Source: Plectosphaerella cucumerina
Taxonomy: Eukaryota; Ascomycota; Sordariomycetes; Glomerellales; Plectosphaerellaceae
Length of the DNA: 64,000 nucleotides
Direction: 5' to 3'
Assembly: GCA_020746995.1 (NCBI GenBank)
Contig: JAGPXD010000003.1
Location: 6,423,457-6,487,456, forward strand
In this document: positions 51,420 to 62,520 of the stretch, piece by piece
Layout of the letters: each line of letters starts with the position of its first letter
Numbering within the stretch: position 1 is the stretch's first letter
Program-made: the position numbers and the translations under genes
The notes under the pieces: generated by a model
Database searches by the model: none
What the model was told of the DNA's origin: nothing
What the model saw: the letters and a program-made list of their open reading frames with translations, nothing else

Positions 51420-52760
51420 GGAGGTCGCTACGGCGGCTGAGTATATCGGCGCGGCTATTCTCCGATCCCTTACGGTAGGTAATAGTAAAGTTAAATTCTA
51501 AAAGGAACTCCGCCTATCGTGTCTGTCGTTTATTTAACTCCTTCGTAGTCGTGAAGTTAATAAGGTTCTTATAGTTAGTATAGACCTTGACCGGGTGTGT
51601 CGTACCAGAGAGGTATAGCTTCTATTCCTTAAATACTTCGATAATAGCTATTAACTCTTTGTCGTGGATCTAGTAGTTGAGCTCAGGTCCGTAGAGCTTC
51701 TTTAAGTAGAAGGCGACGGGGTGTAGTCGTCCTTCTATATCGCGTTGTACGAGTTACCCTCCGAGCGCATAGTCGGATACGTCGGTTTCAACTTCAAACG
51801 GAAGTTAAGGGTCGGGGATTCTAAGGATCGGTTCGCTCAGAATTTGGTCTCGAATACGTTAAAAGGCTAGGTCTTCCGCTTCACCCCAGGTAAACAGCTA
51901 GTCCTTTTTCGTAAGGTTAGTAAGAGGTCGGGAGATATCGCTATAGCCCTTTATAAAGCGGCGATAGAAGTTAATAAATCCCAGGAATCCTCTAACATCC
52001 TTCAGATCCTGTAGTATTAGCCAGTCCCTAACTGTCTGGATCTTTTTAGGGTCCATCCGGATTTCTCCGGGTCGGATATTATATCCGAGGAAGTCCACTT
52101 CCTAAACATAGAACTTCGTCTTTTCGGGCTTAACGAGTAGCTTAGCCTCTAATAGTCGTTAAAGGACTTAGTGGATATACTCCTTGTGAGTACTAAGGGT
52201 GCGTGAGAAGATAAGGATATCGTCGAGGTATACCACTACAAAGATATCGAGGAAGTTACGAAGGACTTCGTTAATTATCGTTTGGAACGTAGCCGGAGTA
52301 TTAGTCAGGCCGAAGGGTATAACTAGATACTCGAAATATCCTCGACGGGTACGGAATACCGTCTTCTATTCCTCGCCTTCCTTCATACGGATTAAGTTAT
52401 ACGCGCCTTTAAGGTTAAGGGCCGTAAAGTACTACACTCCAACCAGTAGATCTCGGAGTTTAGAGATAAGGGGTAAGGGGTAGTAGTTCTTGATCGTGAT
52501 ATCATTAAGTTGCCGATAGTCAATGTATATCCGGAGCTTGCCGTTTTTCTTAGGTACAAAGAGGATTGGGTAGCTAGCGGGTGATTTGGACGGTCGGATG
52601 TAGCCTTTGCGGAGGTTCTCCTCAAGGTACTCGTCTAAAGCAACCTACTATTTCTCATTCGTGTAGTAGATTTTGAAGAATCGTGGCTGGGTGCCTTCTT
52701 TGAGTACGATTTCGTGGTCATAGTGGCTGTGTTCGGGGAGGACTGTGTCGAGTTCCTCCT
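51420..52760 (-). pseudogene. Gypsy reverse transcriptase and RNase H, RIP-damaged
   Basis: RT: KKNGKLRIYIDYRQLNDITI (about 52,550-52,490), YLDDILIFS at 52239-52204, and MDFLGYNIRPGEIRMDPKK then DVRGFLGFINFYRRFIKGY at 52098-51898. RNase H part: VKVYTNYKNLINFTTTKELN and YRKGSENSRADILSRRSD (51,600-51,420). The order and motifs are those of Ty3/Gypsy pol. Confidence 0.85.
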
Positions 52761-53016
52761 GGAAGATCGCGGCGTACTAGTAGTATTCGGATGGAATGTC
52801 CTTCATTCGTTCTTAGAGCGTTAGTTGCTGCGGGTCGTTGCAAAAGTCTGGCTGTAAGTGGGGGGCTGGGTACTTTTACTGTAGTGCTGAGCGTGTCGTT
52901 GTCCGCTTGGGTCGCTATGTTGAAGCGAGGAGATATCTCGTGGTCTTGTTCTGAGACTATACCGGAGCTGTATCTCTCTATTAGATCTGGCTAAGATTCC
53001 AATTAATCGTGGGGTT

Positions 53017-53290
53017 CTATTTCCTAAGCCAGGGAATACCTAGAATAATATCCCATTCACCGATCTCGGTGATATCGAATTGGGTTGGCGTGGTACGTCG
53101 CTGGATACGGATGTAGAGGGGCGTAGTCTCCTTATCGATGCGTCCTTGATTGTACTGCACAAGCCTACCTTCGGCAGATCTTAGTTGGTAAGGGTTTAGC
53201 TTGCGGTCCGTTGTAAGGCTGAGTCGCTGTCGGAGTCGTGGCGACATGTAGTTCCCCTGCGCTCCGCTGTCCAGGAGCGCTGCGTACTCT
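53017..53290 (-). pseudogene. Gypsy aspartic protease, RIP-damaged
   Basis: AALLDSGAQGNYMSPRLRQR with the catalytic DSG (about 53,270), and DIILGIPWLRK at the C-terminal end (53,050-53,017). Typical retropepsin of chromoviruses. Confidence 0.75.
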
Positions 53291-55440
53291 CTTCCGTTAA
53301 GGATGACCTGTAATACCAGGTACGCGGAGTCGCTTTCGTTGTGTACTGTATTGCACAGGGTCTTATTGAGTTTTATTCGCGCCTACTCTTGCCCTTATAA
53401 GAGTAGCGCGACTCTTTTCCCGAGTCGTCGTGGTATTCACGCCTCGTCTTGGGTCGTTGAGAGGAAGAACTTAATAACCTAGATTTCCTTCTTCTGACTT
53501 CGTCCGACGTGGCTATACTAGTACCTTGGGCCTAATAGCCTGAGGTGGGTAAGTTAGTAATTAAGTCGCGACGGATAATAGTTGATTCCGGGATTATAGG
53601 TAAGTTGAGGTACTACTGTTCCTCGTTCTTCCGAAGGGTCCTTTCAGCCCTCTGGCGACGGAGTTTGTGGTCGCCCTAGTGGTTCGGGTCGATCCTGGCG
53701 AGGGTCTATCCTAGGTTCCTGGTAGTACCGGGCTGGGACTAGAGGATCCTCTATTCGCGGATCTTCCGTGAAGCGTGTACCCTGTATGTATCGATAGGGT
53801 AGTCGAACCAAAGGGTCTCGCGACTAATGTATGGTATGGGGTATTCGGGTGATGGTGCGAAGATAATAGTTCTCTTCCCTGGTAGGCGAATGGTGGGTAC
53901 CCAATGGGGTAGTTCTTCGTTAGTGTAGATACATTCGATTGTGTTGTCGTTGGGTTGCCTGGGGTAGAAGTTGTGACTAAGCTTCTATACGTGGTGTGTG
54001 GGGTAATCGTCGTAGATGCATTGGGCCTAAAACATAGTGTCGTGGTCGGGGCTGCCAGGGGGCAGGCGATTGTTATTGTCTTCCCTGGGACCCAAAGCGT
54101 AGGTTATGTAGGGTGCTTTGCTGGTATCTCGAGCGTTGTACCCGAAGAAGTCAACAGCTTCGTTTTCCTCGAGATCTCCGTATCTCTCTAGCCGGATAGT
54201 GAGTTGTTGGTCTTGTGGCTGGGTATCGGGGATTAATCCTTTGTCTCCGGAGGTCGCGGGTTCCTGCGTCGTTTCGCTTTCTTCTTCTTTACTGGGGTCG
54301 ATGACTTCGACCTAGTGGTTCTATCGGACTACCCTCTCTTGGGTAGATATCGGGCTTTACTCCAGGATCGCGAGAGTCCGAACCGCGGTTTGGGGTCTCT
54401 CGTTATGCCGAGTAGTATTAAACTGTCGGGGTCCTTCGATATACTTGGGTTGTCGGTATTCGCGTGCGAAGTGGCCCGTCTTGTGGTAGTTGAAGTACTC
54501 GATATCCTTCTTATCCTTCTTTCCTTTCTACAGAATGTCGAGCTCTATAGGGCCGGCGTACGTGGTTCCTCTATAAGCGGTGGTTATGCGACGCTTATTG
54601 CGATGGTTGGACGGGTGTTGATACTTACGGCTCGTGTTAGCGCGTAGAGGTCTATTAAAGTGTCCGGAATAGTATCCGCGCCTCTCCTGCTTGTGTTTAT
54701 ATAGGCGGTTGTCGATTTTAACGGCTTTAGCGATATAGTCGCTGAACTTAGTAGGTCGGTCTAGCTTAGAAAGCTCGTCCTTTACTTTATCCTTAAGTCC
54801 GTTATAGAAAGCGGCTATTAAGGGTTTATCGTCCTATCCTAAGCGGGAGGTAATCTACCGGAATTTAGCGACGTAGTCGGCGGCGGATCCTTGCTACTTG
54901 AGGTTTCGGAGTTACTATTCGGCGGTGCGTTCCTCGTTAGGGTCCCCGAAGGTGGCCCTAAGGTGCTTCTCGAACGCCTTAAAGTTGCCGAAGATTTTAG
55001 CGGTAAGGGCTTTGTACTTCTCTGGGTTATAGGTATAGTCTAGGTAGTCGCGCTGGATAGGTTCGAACCAGGCGAGAGTGTCGCCCCTGAGGAATGCGGC
55101 GGCGCTAAAGACTTTATCGACTTCCTACTAGAGGTCGCGGGTGTAGAAGACCTGGAAAGCCTTCAGGTATATAAGGAAGCCAGGGAGCTCCTCCTTTCTT
55201 CCATCGAAGGTGGGAGGTTTAGGGTAGCGGAGGCGTAGGCCCCCGGTAGCCCTATTAGCGAGTTACTCCTTTATCTTATTGTTTTCCTACTAAAGCTGGG
55301 TGATTATAGCAAGGACTTAGTCTATGCTGGCGGCGGGAGCCCTAATAACGGAACCGGATTCGCGTACGGCGGGAGCTATAATAGCTACGTAAGTATTACT
55401 CGGTAGTCGTAGAGAACGTACTAAACAAGAGTAATCAAAG
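53291..55440 (-). pseudogene. Gypsy gag region, RIP-damaged
   Basis: At 54451-54500 the minus strand reads IEYFNYHKTGHFAREYRQ. This is a CCHC zinc knuckle (C-x2-C-x4-H-x4-C) in which all three Cys have become Tyr (TGC/TGT to TAC/TAT). The rest of gag is open only in short pieces. Confidence 0.7.
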
Positions 55441-55971
55441 TGTTACGACCCAGGTATAATCCCAAGGATGTGTATACTAGATGGGTAGTAGTATATACTA
55501 GTAGTTCGCCCTAGGCGATAGAACAGAATAATACTTAGCGGTCGTCGTAGTCGTGTTTATCGTTAATATCGTAAAGTGTTACGCTTCTTCACTATAGGCT
55601 AAAGGAGGTTTCTAATAAAGACTTAAATTAATTACTACCGTGAATCTAGGTAGAGCTATGTACTACGAGGTAGTGTCTTATATAGACGGAGGTTCCTGGG
55701 GATCACGCTGGATCACTTCGTGATCCGTCGTGATCCGACCGTTAGATCACTGTTGTGACGACCGTGATCTATGTTGTATAATAACAGCCCCTGTCTATTC
55801 GTCGAACATCTAGGGTATCCACGGCAAACCCGGAGTGGAGCATCAAACAGACTCACTCTCTTAGTGTTCGTGATCCATAGTCCGTACCTGGCCCGTGCGC
55901 CTAATTACCTAAGGGGGTTAGTTCCCGCGGGGTCTTGGGCCGAGTGACCTGCGGCCTGCTTGGTCGTTACA
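55441..55971 (-). repeat. 5' LTR of the complete Gypsy element
   Basis: 531 bases, same length as its partner. It carries more TA-type transitions in its left part (GTAGTAGTATATACTAGTAG where the partner has GTGGTGGTGTATGCTAGCAG). Confidence 0.85.
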
Positions 55972-55976
55972 TCGGC
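55972..55976. repeat. Target-site duplication (right copy)
   Basis: TCGGC, identical to 48828-48832. Confidence 0.85.
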
Positions 55977-56136
55977 CTTATCCTTAGGGAGTAGACGCTA
56001 ATACGCCTCTCTCGCTATATCGACACACAACTTATCGTCGACTTCCTATAGCGTGCTAATAACGTGGCGGAATCCTGCGAGTCTGAAAGCCGTACTAACG
56101 TGAAGACTCTCGTCCGCTAAGACCTCGTTAGTGTTG

Positions 56137-58783
56137 TGTTACGACCCAGGTACAATCTTCCAAAGATGTATAGTCTGGAACCAAGGGGGTGGATACTAGT
56201 AGTACGTGCTGGGTAACTAATAAGTAATATGTTGTAGCGGTCGTCGTTGTACTTATCGTGATATCGTAAAGCGTTACGCTTCTTTACTATAGGCTAAGGA
56301 GGTTTCTAATAAAGACTTAAATTAATTACTATCGTGAATCTAGGTAGAGTTATATACTATAAGGTAGTATCTTATATAGACGGAGGTTCCTGGGGATTAC
56401 GCTGGATTACTTTGTGATCTATCGTGAGCCGACTGTTAGATTACTATTGTAATAACCGTAATCTATATTATACGATAATAGCCCCTACCTATTCGTCGAA
56501 TATCTAGGGTATCTATAGTAAACCCGGAGTAGAGTATCGAATAGGCTTACTCTCTTAGCGTTTGTAATCTATAGTCCGTACTTAGTCTATACGCCCGATT
56601 ACCTAAGGGGTTAACTTCCGCGGGGTCTTAGGCCGAGTAACCTATAGCCTACTTAGGCGTTATAAGATTCCCCTCCTCCAGGTCGATATCCTAGCGACTA
56701 TAAATAGGTATATACCCCTATCGTCGCGTCCTATAGTCCTTATTTCTTTACTAACGCCGGTACGATATCTAGTCGAATCGAAAAATAAAGATCCGATAAA
56801 ACCGAATAGCGTTATATACTTATAGCCCTAATTAAATCCGATAGCGAAAACAGAATACCGTATACTTAGTATTTCTAGTATAACCTGACGTGTAAGACGG
56901 CGCCGGGGTCGACTCGTTATACTATCTGTATTAAGCGAGGTCGTTCTTACGATAGGGTTAACGTAACCTCTACCCGTAAGTCTGCCGTTCTAGTATTACG
57001 TTTTTTTCGGGGTTACTAACGTATTTCGTAGTCGAGAAGGTATTAAAAGAATCGAAGCGATTAGATAAGGAGATAGAAGAGAAAGAGATAGAGTTAGAGG
57101 TTCTCTAAACGAAGTTAGCGGCTATACTTAGCGTGATATCGCGGATCCGTCGACTTCGGAAGGTAGCTAAGAAGCAAGAGGAGGCCCTCTTTAGTCGAGG
57201 AATAGCGGAGCTAGACGAAGAAGATAGTATTATATCTTTAACGACGGCGGAGCTTCGGGTTATAAACGACTTTAGGGAGTAGGGTACTAGGGACGTACTA
57301 GATTAGTCCTCCCTAGGAGTTAGCGAAGGCTTTGTAGATTTAGGACTATTACTATAGTTTGAGATTAGCGATACTCCTCTAGATACTAGGGGTAGTTCCG
57401 TAAGTACTTAATAGGTTCCTAGGTATTTTCTTTATATCTGTAGTTTTCCTATTTAATAAGGTACTTAATACGTCCTTTGTGTTATCTATAGTCGAGGATC
57501 TTTTCGACGGTAAATTCTTCGGTATCGTTTACTTCGAGGTTATCCTCGAGCGGCGTGTTATCTAGTATAGCTTCGAGTAGTACGATATAAAAGACCGGGT
57601 GGATTTTTATATTCTTAGGTAAGGAAAGTCGAAAATTAGTATCCGAGATTTTCTACTAAATTCGAAAGGGTCCGATCTTTTTAAAATCTAACTTACTATT
57701 AGGGTGTATAGTTTTAATATTTTTACAAATAAAGTAGACTTTATCCCCCTCCTTAAAGGATAGTCCCTTTATCCTTAACTAGTTAGCGTATCTAGTTATT
57801 CTAACGCGTACTAGTTAAAGGTCGTCACGAAGTACGTCGTAAATCTACCGAATATCGTTAGCTAGTTTATTAGCTCTAGGAGCTTTCGAAGCTTCCCTAG
57901 GCTCTCTATATATTATTAGGTTAAATCCGTAGTTAGCGTAGAAAGGTGAGACTTTAGTTGATTTACTAGGTATACTATTATAGGCGAACTATACTATCGG
58001 AAGAAGTATTACCTAGTTATCCTATTACTTATTAACGTAGTAATAAAGGTACTATTTAAGGGTTTAGTTAGTCCTTTCCGTTTATCCGTCCGACTATAGA
58101 TAGAATATAGTTAAGAGATAATAGTTAGGTCTAAGCTACTTTATAAGTCCTTTCTAAAAGTAGTTTGTAAATAGCTTATTGTAATCGGAAATAAGTTCCT
58201 TTAGTATATTATACTATATAGTGATATTATATAGGAAGATATATATAAGGTCTTCCGTAGTTCCCGTCTTAAGGTATAGTAGAAAGTAGGAATATTTAGT
58301 AAAATAATTAACGATAACTAGGATAGTGTTGTACTGCCGTCCTGAGACCGGTTCTTTAGACTTAGGTAAGTCCGTAATAAAATCCAAAGAGATAGATATC
58401 TATAGTCCTTCCGCTACGGGTAGAGGCTTGAGTTCTCCGTAGGGCTTGTATCTAGCGGCCTTACTCTTATAGTAGAGGTTGTAGGTCTTAAGTGCTTCTT
58501 GTACTTAGAGGTATATAATATCCTCGTCGTAATACTATCGGATACGCTAGTAAGTCTTCTAGACTCCTTAATATCCGTAGGCTGGAGTACCGTGGATACA
58601 TATAATAAGTTCTTAGGTAGTCTCTTTACGAGTAGCGAGGACTTCTAAGACTTACTCGTTAGGTATAAGATCGCCTTATAAGTTAATCGAGAGGATTATA
58701 TTATAGTCGGGGACTTCGGTACTTACTAAGTCGCTACGTCGACTTAAGGTATCTACTCGACTATTCTCGGATCCTTTACGGTA
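56137..58783 (-). mobile_element. Second Gypsy copy, 3' part only, heavily RIP-mutated
   Basis: Its 3' LTR (56137-56664, 528 bp) and the following 2.1 kb are colinear with 48833 to about 51478 of the complete element: polypurine region, antisense ORF, chromodomain and integrase. More transitions have accumulated, so it is the older copy. Homology stops at about 58783, within the RNase H/integrase region, exactly where telomere-like TTAGGG repeats begin. Gag, PR and RT are missing. Confidence 0.85.
56765..57306 (+). pseudogene. Second copy of the antisense accessory ORF
   Basis: Colinear with 49464-50000. The start codon is ATA (from ATG), several further TAG/TAA codons are present and a small indel occurs near 57,000. 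The coiled-coil segment is still readable (EIEEKEIELEVL). Confidence 0.6.
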
Positions 58784-58790
58784 CGAGATT

Positions 58791-59055
58791 AGCTTAGGGT
58801 TAGGGTGGGTTAGGGTCTATTTTGCCTGTCTAAGCTATCTAGCCTTATTTTTACAAAGAGAGGTATAGCTTTAGCTATCTCTTAAAGAGGGGAGAGGGGA
58901 TTTCTAGGAAAGAGAAAGGGAAACTAGGGAAAGGAGGTAGCTTAGGTAGCTTAGCTTGGGGTTAAGTAGCTTAGCTTGGGTTTAGCTAGCTTAGCGAGAA
59001 AAGGGAGGTATAGGAGAAATAGGAAGATAGGAGAAGTAGGGAAGGGTAGGGAGTC
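58791..59055 (-). mobile_element. 5'-truncated copy of the telomeric retrotransposon (3' UTR only)
   Basis: The segment 58803-59055 is repeated with the same sequence at 59085-59337, an exact offset of 282 bases. On the minus strand both copies end in CCCTAACCCACCCTAACCCTAAGCT-like telomeric tails. It corresponds to the 3' end of the full-length element to its right. Confidence 0.75.
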
Positions 59056-59096
59056 AGCTTAGGGTTAGCTTAGGGTTAGGGTTAGGGTGGGTTAGG
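59056..59096 (+). repeat. Interstitial telomere-like repeat
   Basis: AGCTTAGGG, TTAGCTTAGGG, then TTAGGGTTAGGGTGGG-TTAGGG. It separates the truncated copy from the full-length copy and has the same orientation as the terminal telomere. A shorter version is at 58791-58813. Confidence 0.85.
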
Positions 59097-59364
59097 GTCT
59101 ATTTTGCCTGTCTAAGCTATCTAGCCTTATTTTTACAAAGAGAGGTATAGCTTTAGCTATCTCTTAAAGAGGGGAGAGGGGATTTCTAGGAAAGAGAAAG
59201 GGAAACTAGGGAAAGGAGGTAGCTTAGGTAGCTTAGCTTGGGGTTAAGTAGCTTAGCTTGGGTTTAGCTAGCTTAGCGAGAAAAGGGAGGTATAGGAGAA
59301 ATAGGAAGATAGGAGAAGTAGGGAAGGGTAGGGAGTCTACCGACGGGGGATATCCCTAGCGATA

Positions 59365-59690
59365 GAGGCCGCGGACTTCGCTTTATACCGGGTAAGGGTA
59401 AGAGCGATATTCGCGTCTAGCCAACGGGCTGTAGGGGGTCCAAGAGCCTTCTGGAGGTTCTTATACTCCCTAGCGGTTGATTTTTCCATTAGGCCCCCCG
59501 TAGAAAAGATTAGGGGGTGAAATATAGTCCCTAGGGACTTGTATTTCCTCCTTTTCTCGTCTGCGGCTTCGGTAAGGGTCTGGAAGGCTTCCTCGCGGGC
59601 TGAGTCCTTGTTGACTGCTACGATTTGGACGTCGTAGTAGTGACGGTAGGTCCCGAGCTGTAGGGAAAAATCGGCCCGTAAGGCAGGCTG
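59365..59690 (-). pseudogene. Restriction-like endonuclease domain of the telomeric element (shifted frame)
   Basis: In a frame different from the RT ORF the minus strand reads QPALRADFSLQLGTYRHYYD, VQIVAVNKDSAREEAFQTLT, KRRKYKSLGTIFHPLIFSTG and TAREYKNLQKALGPPTARWL. The order R-A-D (for K/R-P-D), YYDVQIVAVNKD and KYKSLG..FHPLIFS.GG matches the endonuclease of R2-like elements. The frame change occurs in a C-rich stretch (about 59,690-59,760) with runs of six or seven C, so either a mutation or a base-calling indel is possible. Confidence 0.65.
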
Positions 59691-62520
59691 GGTAGGGGTA
59701 GGGGTAGGGGACCCGGGGGGTCCTGGGGGGGTCTTCGGGGGTGGGGACCCTGGGTTCCACCTCGAGCTCCAGGTCAGTCCGGCTAGTAAGAGCTTTTTCG
59801 AAGGCTCGGACGACTTGGTTGTGGCGGGCTATCCAGCGGCGGTTTGCGCCCCCGCAGGTGTCCTCGTGACCCAGGGTAGGGCTACGGGAGCCGCAGTAGG
59901 GGCAGGGACGGGAGGGGGGTCTAACAGGGGCTAGGAGCCTACCCCTAAGGGCTTCTATAATCTCTGGGTCTGAGAAAATATCCTGTTTGTGGAGGGGTAG
60001 GGTCCCGAGCCACTGTCTCCCTAGGTAGGAAGTCCCCTCGAGGAGGGTCCTTTTTTCCTGGGGAGATAGACCCTCCTTAAGACCCCGTAGCTTCGCAGCG
60101 TTTAGCTCGGCTAGGACCTCCTTGGGTGAGGGGGGTCTTTTTTCCCTAGGGGGTATAGGGGGTAGGGAATCCGGTAGGATAAGCTCCCTAAGTCCCCTAG
60201 TAAGCCCCCTAGCCGCCTGGTAGAGCCCTGGAGCTAGCTCTTCGTGAAGGGGGAGGCCTAGACCCCCGTCCCTTACCGGAAGGGCTATTAGGTCCTTCTG
60301 GAGATCCCGGGGGGTCTCCGTAGGGGTCCTAGAAGCCAGGGCTACTACTACCTTCTCGATCAGGCCGTCAGCCTTACCCCAGAGGTCCTGTAGACCGTCA
60401 GGGCGTAGCTGTCGAAGTAGGTGCCTTAGGAGTAGGTGGGAGCTACCCCGTAGGAGTAGTAAGGCGTACTGCCTAGGGAGCTCTCGTAGGGAGTCGAGGA
60501 CCTTGGAAAAGGTAGAGATCTGGGTCTCTAGGAAGGTCCTACGGGCTGCTAGGGGTCCTAAAAAGGATCCTAGGGCCTTGAATCCCCCCTCCCGGAGGGT
60601 CTGGATAGGGACTTCCTTGGATTTCGTCCGGTTAAGGGTAACCGGGGAGTCCTGGAGAACCCTCTCGACGATAGGTAGAACCGGGTCCCTATTCCGGTTA
60701 AGGATATAGGTGTCGTCGAGGTAGGAGACTATAGTAGCGTCCGGGAGGGCCTTCTGTAAGGCTTCGAGGGTAGGTCGGTAGGCTAGGGAAAAGAGGAGGG
60801 GTCCTAGGGGGTCCCCTTGCCTGACCCCCTGGGTACTCGCGAGGATAGTTCCGCCGGCTGTTACTAGGACAGACGGCCTACTATAGGCCCACGCGGTAGC
60901 CCGGTAGAAGGTAGGGGCGTAGAGAGCCACCGTAGTAGCTATAGAGCCCCTATCTACCTCGTTAAAGGCGTTCTGGAGGTCTAGGGGCGTGATTGTCTCT
61001 ATACCGGCTCTATTATCTCCCTCTATAGCTTCGGAGAGGAGGAAGACAGCGGGTTCTACCCCCCCGGGGGTCTTAACCCCTAGCTGGGTGGGAAGTAGGG
61101 ACCCGGGGCGATAGGAGGTAAGGAGTATAGCTTTAAGGGCTACTCGATAGAGTAAATCCCCTATAGCGATAGGCCTAACCCCCCCGCCGGGTTTTTCCAG
61201 GGCTACTAGGCGGCTCGCGCAAAGTAGGTCAGCCCCGGGAGCGGTACCCTGACGGATCATATCCGCGAGGAGTCGTAGGGCTGCGATAAACGGGGACTCG
61301 GGGGGTCCTAGGGCTAGATCCAGGAGGGGTCTAGTCCAGCCGCTTAGCCCGGGGGCTTTTTCCCTACCGATCGAGCTAATAGCCTTAGCTATAGCTTCCT
61401 CGGTCACCGGCTGTCCGGCTCGGGGGTTCCCAGACCGGGAAAAAGGGGTCTTGGGGCCGATAGGGTGTTTCTGTCGTAGGAGATCGAGGGTCTGGGGGGT
61501 CTCTTCGGCTAGGGGGGTAGGGTCGGTAAGGGCCTTGGCCGCCCTACCGATAAAGCCTCTTTCCAGGAGTCTAGAGGCTCTCTCGGTAGGGGTAGAGTCC
61601 CCGGGGGGTCTCTGGGGGGATTCCTGAGGCGCGGGGGGGTCTGGGATAACCCCAGGGTAGGCTCGGAGGGTAGGGGCGAGCTGTCCCTTGGATAGGGCTA
61701 ATCCCAGGACCCGGGGAAGGAGGAGAAGGGGTAGGAGGGTTTTCTCGCGGGGGTTCCGGATAAAAGCTTCCGCGGTCCGTTTAGCGGCTTCCTCGAAGAG
61801 GGTAGCCTGACGGTAGTGGAGGCGTTTTTCCGGAATTTGCACCCCCGAGAAGGCTAGGAGGGTCTGGACGGAAGCCTTCTGGAGGATGGGTTCTAGAGCC
61901 TCGCGGTGGGCTTCCTCTAGGGAGGCGGACTCCCTAGGGGAGGGGGGCTCTCTAGTAGTACTAGGGCTTGAAAAATCGCTTCCGGGGGGCTCGGGGGACT
62001 CCCTAGGGGTACTAGGGGGGTCCGAGGGGATTCCCTGGGGGCGGAGGAGGGCGTCTAGCGAGGGTAGGGAGCCTGTAGATCCGGGGGTCGAGGGGGACTC
62101 GGTAGGGACTCTCGAGGGGTCCCTATACCCCCCTAGCCCTCTAGGGGTACTAGGGGGTAGGGGGGCGCCCGAGGGTCTAGCCCGGGGGGCTGGGGTAGGG
62201 CTAGGGGATCCTAGAGCCCTAGGGCGGGATCTAGGGGGCTGCCCCTTGGGTGAGGGGGTTCCGGCCCTTCGTTTCCGGACAAGGTCCCTCTCGCGGAGGG
62301 TCCTAAAGCGGCTCGCCCACTGTGTGGGAGAGTGGGTAGCCTGGGGAGCCCTACGGGGTAGGGAGGCCCTAGGGGGTAGGGAGGGGCGGAAATACGCGTT
62401 AAAGTGCGCTCTCGTAGCCTCCCAGGAGCCCGAGGGGGGCGGGGGGGGTCTTGGGGGGTCCCGGAGGGTGGATTCCTTACCCTGGGTAGGGTAGAAATCC
62501 TGGAAGACCCAGGGATCCCG
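59470..62520 (-). CDS. Reverse transcriptase ORF of the telomeric retrotransposon
   Basis: The open frame extends from about 62520 (PWVFQDFYPTQGKES) to 59470. The first third is Pro/Arg/Ser-rich with a Myb-like segment (SGSWEATRAHFNAYF and QWASRFRTLRERDLVRKRRA). The RT domain shows VTEEAIAKAISSIGREKAPG, TPLDLQNAFNEVDRGSIATT, GVRQGDPLGPLLFSLAYRPT and SYLDDTYIL (catalytic YLDD at about 60,723-60,712). A thumb region follows, then the knuckle CPYCGSRSPTLGHEDTCGGA with RWIARHN (59,910-59,830), the CCHC that precedes the endonuclease in R2-like proteins. After that the frame leaves the endonuclease. There is no ATG at the beginning of this frame; the zinc fingers upstream lie in other frames. Confidence 0.8.
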   Translation of the reverse strand, partial: RDPWVFQDFYPTQGKESTLRDPPRPPPPPSGSWEATRAHFNAYFRPSLPPRASLPRRAPQATHSPTQWASRFRTLRERDLVRKRRAGTPSPKGQPPRSRPRALGSPSPTPAPRARPSGAPLPPSTPRGLGGYRDPSRVPTESPSTPGSTGSLPSLDALLRPQGIPSDPPSTPRESPEPPGSDFSSPSTTREPPSPRESASLEEAHREALEPILQKASVQTLLAFSGVQIPEKRLHYRQATLFEEAAKRTAEAFIRNPREKTLLPLLLLPRVLGLALSKGQLAPTLRAYPGVIPDPPAPQESPQRPPGDSTPTERASRLLERGFIGRAAKALTDPTPLAEETPQTLDLLRQKHPIGPKTPFSRSGNPRAGQPVTEEAIAKAISSIGREKAPGLSGWTRPLLDLALGPPESPFIAALRLLADMIRQGTAPGADLLCASRLVALEKPGGGVRPIAIGDLLYRVALKAILLTSYRPGSLLPTQLGVKTPGGVEPAVFLLSEAIEGDNRAGIETITPLDLQNAFNEVDRGSIATTVALYAPTFYRATAWAYSRPSVLVTAGGTILASTQGVRQGDPLGPLLFSLAYRPTLEALQKALPDATIVSYLDDTYILNRNRDPVLPIVERVLQDSPVTLNRTKSKEVPIQTLREGGFKALGSFLGPLAARRTFLETQISTFSKVLDSLRELPRQYALLLLRGSSHLLLRHLLRQLRPDGLQDLWGKADGLIEKVVVALASRTPTETPRDLQKDLIALPVRDGGLGLPLHEELAPGLYQAARGLTRGLRELILPDSLPPIPPREKRPPSPKEVLAELNAAKLRGLKEGLSPQEKRTLLEGTSYLGRQWLGTLPLHKQDIFSDPEIIEALRGRLLAPVRPPSRPCPYCGSRSPTLGHEDTCGGANRRWIARHNQVVRAFEKALTSRTDLELEVEPRVPTPEDPPRTPRVPYPYPYPACLTGRFFPTARDLPSLLRRPNRSSQQGLSPRGSLPDPYRSRRREKEEIQVPRDYISPPNLFYGGPNGKINR

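Larger units (their letters stand above)
48833..55971 (-). mobile_element. Complete Gypsy-type chromovirus, RIP-mutated, 7,139 bp
   Basis: Two 531-bp LTRs (48833-49363, 55441-55971), each starting TGTTAC and ending GTTACA or GTTATA, flanked by the 5-base duplication TCGGC. Coding order on the minus strand is gag, protease, RT, RNase H, integrase, chromodomain, the order of Ty3/Gypsy chromoviruses. Differences between the LTRs are transitions, mostly at CA/TG sites (for example CTGGATGGGTGG against CTAGATGGGTAG). Coding parts are broken by TAG/TAA from TGG or CAA codons. The element is therefore inactive and was mutated by a RIP-like process. Confidence 0.9.

Noticed and set aside
53955..54647. 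Plus-strand ORFs of 65-110 codons in the Gypsy element
   Set aside because: Antisense to gag in RIP-mutated DNA. They lack indel-free conservation in the second copy and have no motif, unlike the 49464 ORF.
61886..62494. 202-codon plus-strand frame
   Set aside because: Antisense shadow of the retrotransposon's Pro/Arg/Ser-rich region; Gly/Leu/Arg-biased composition without motifs.
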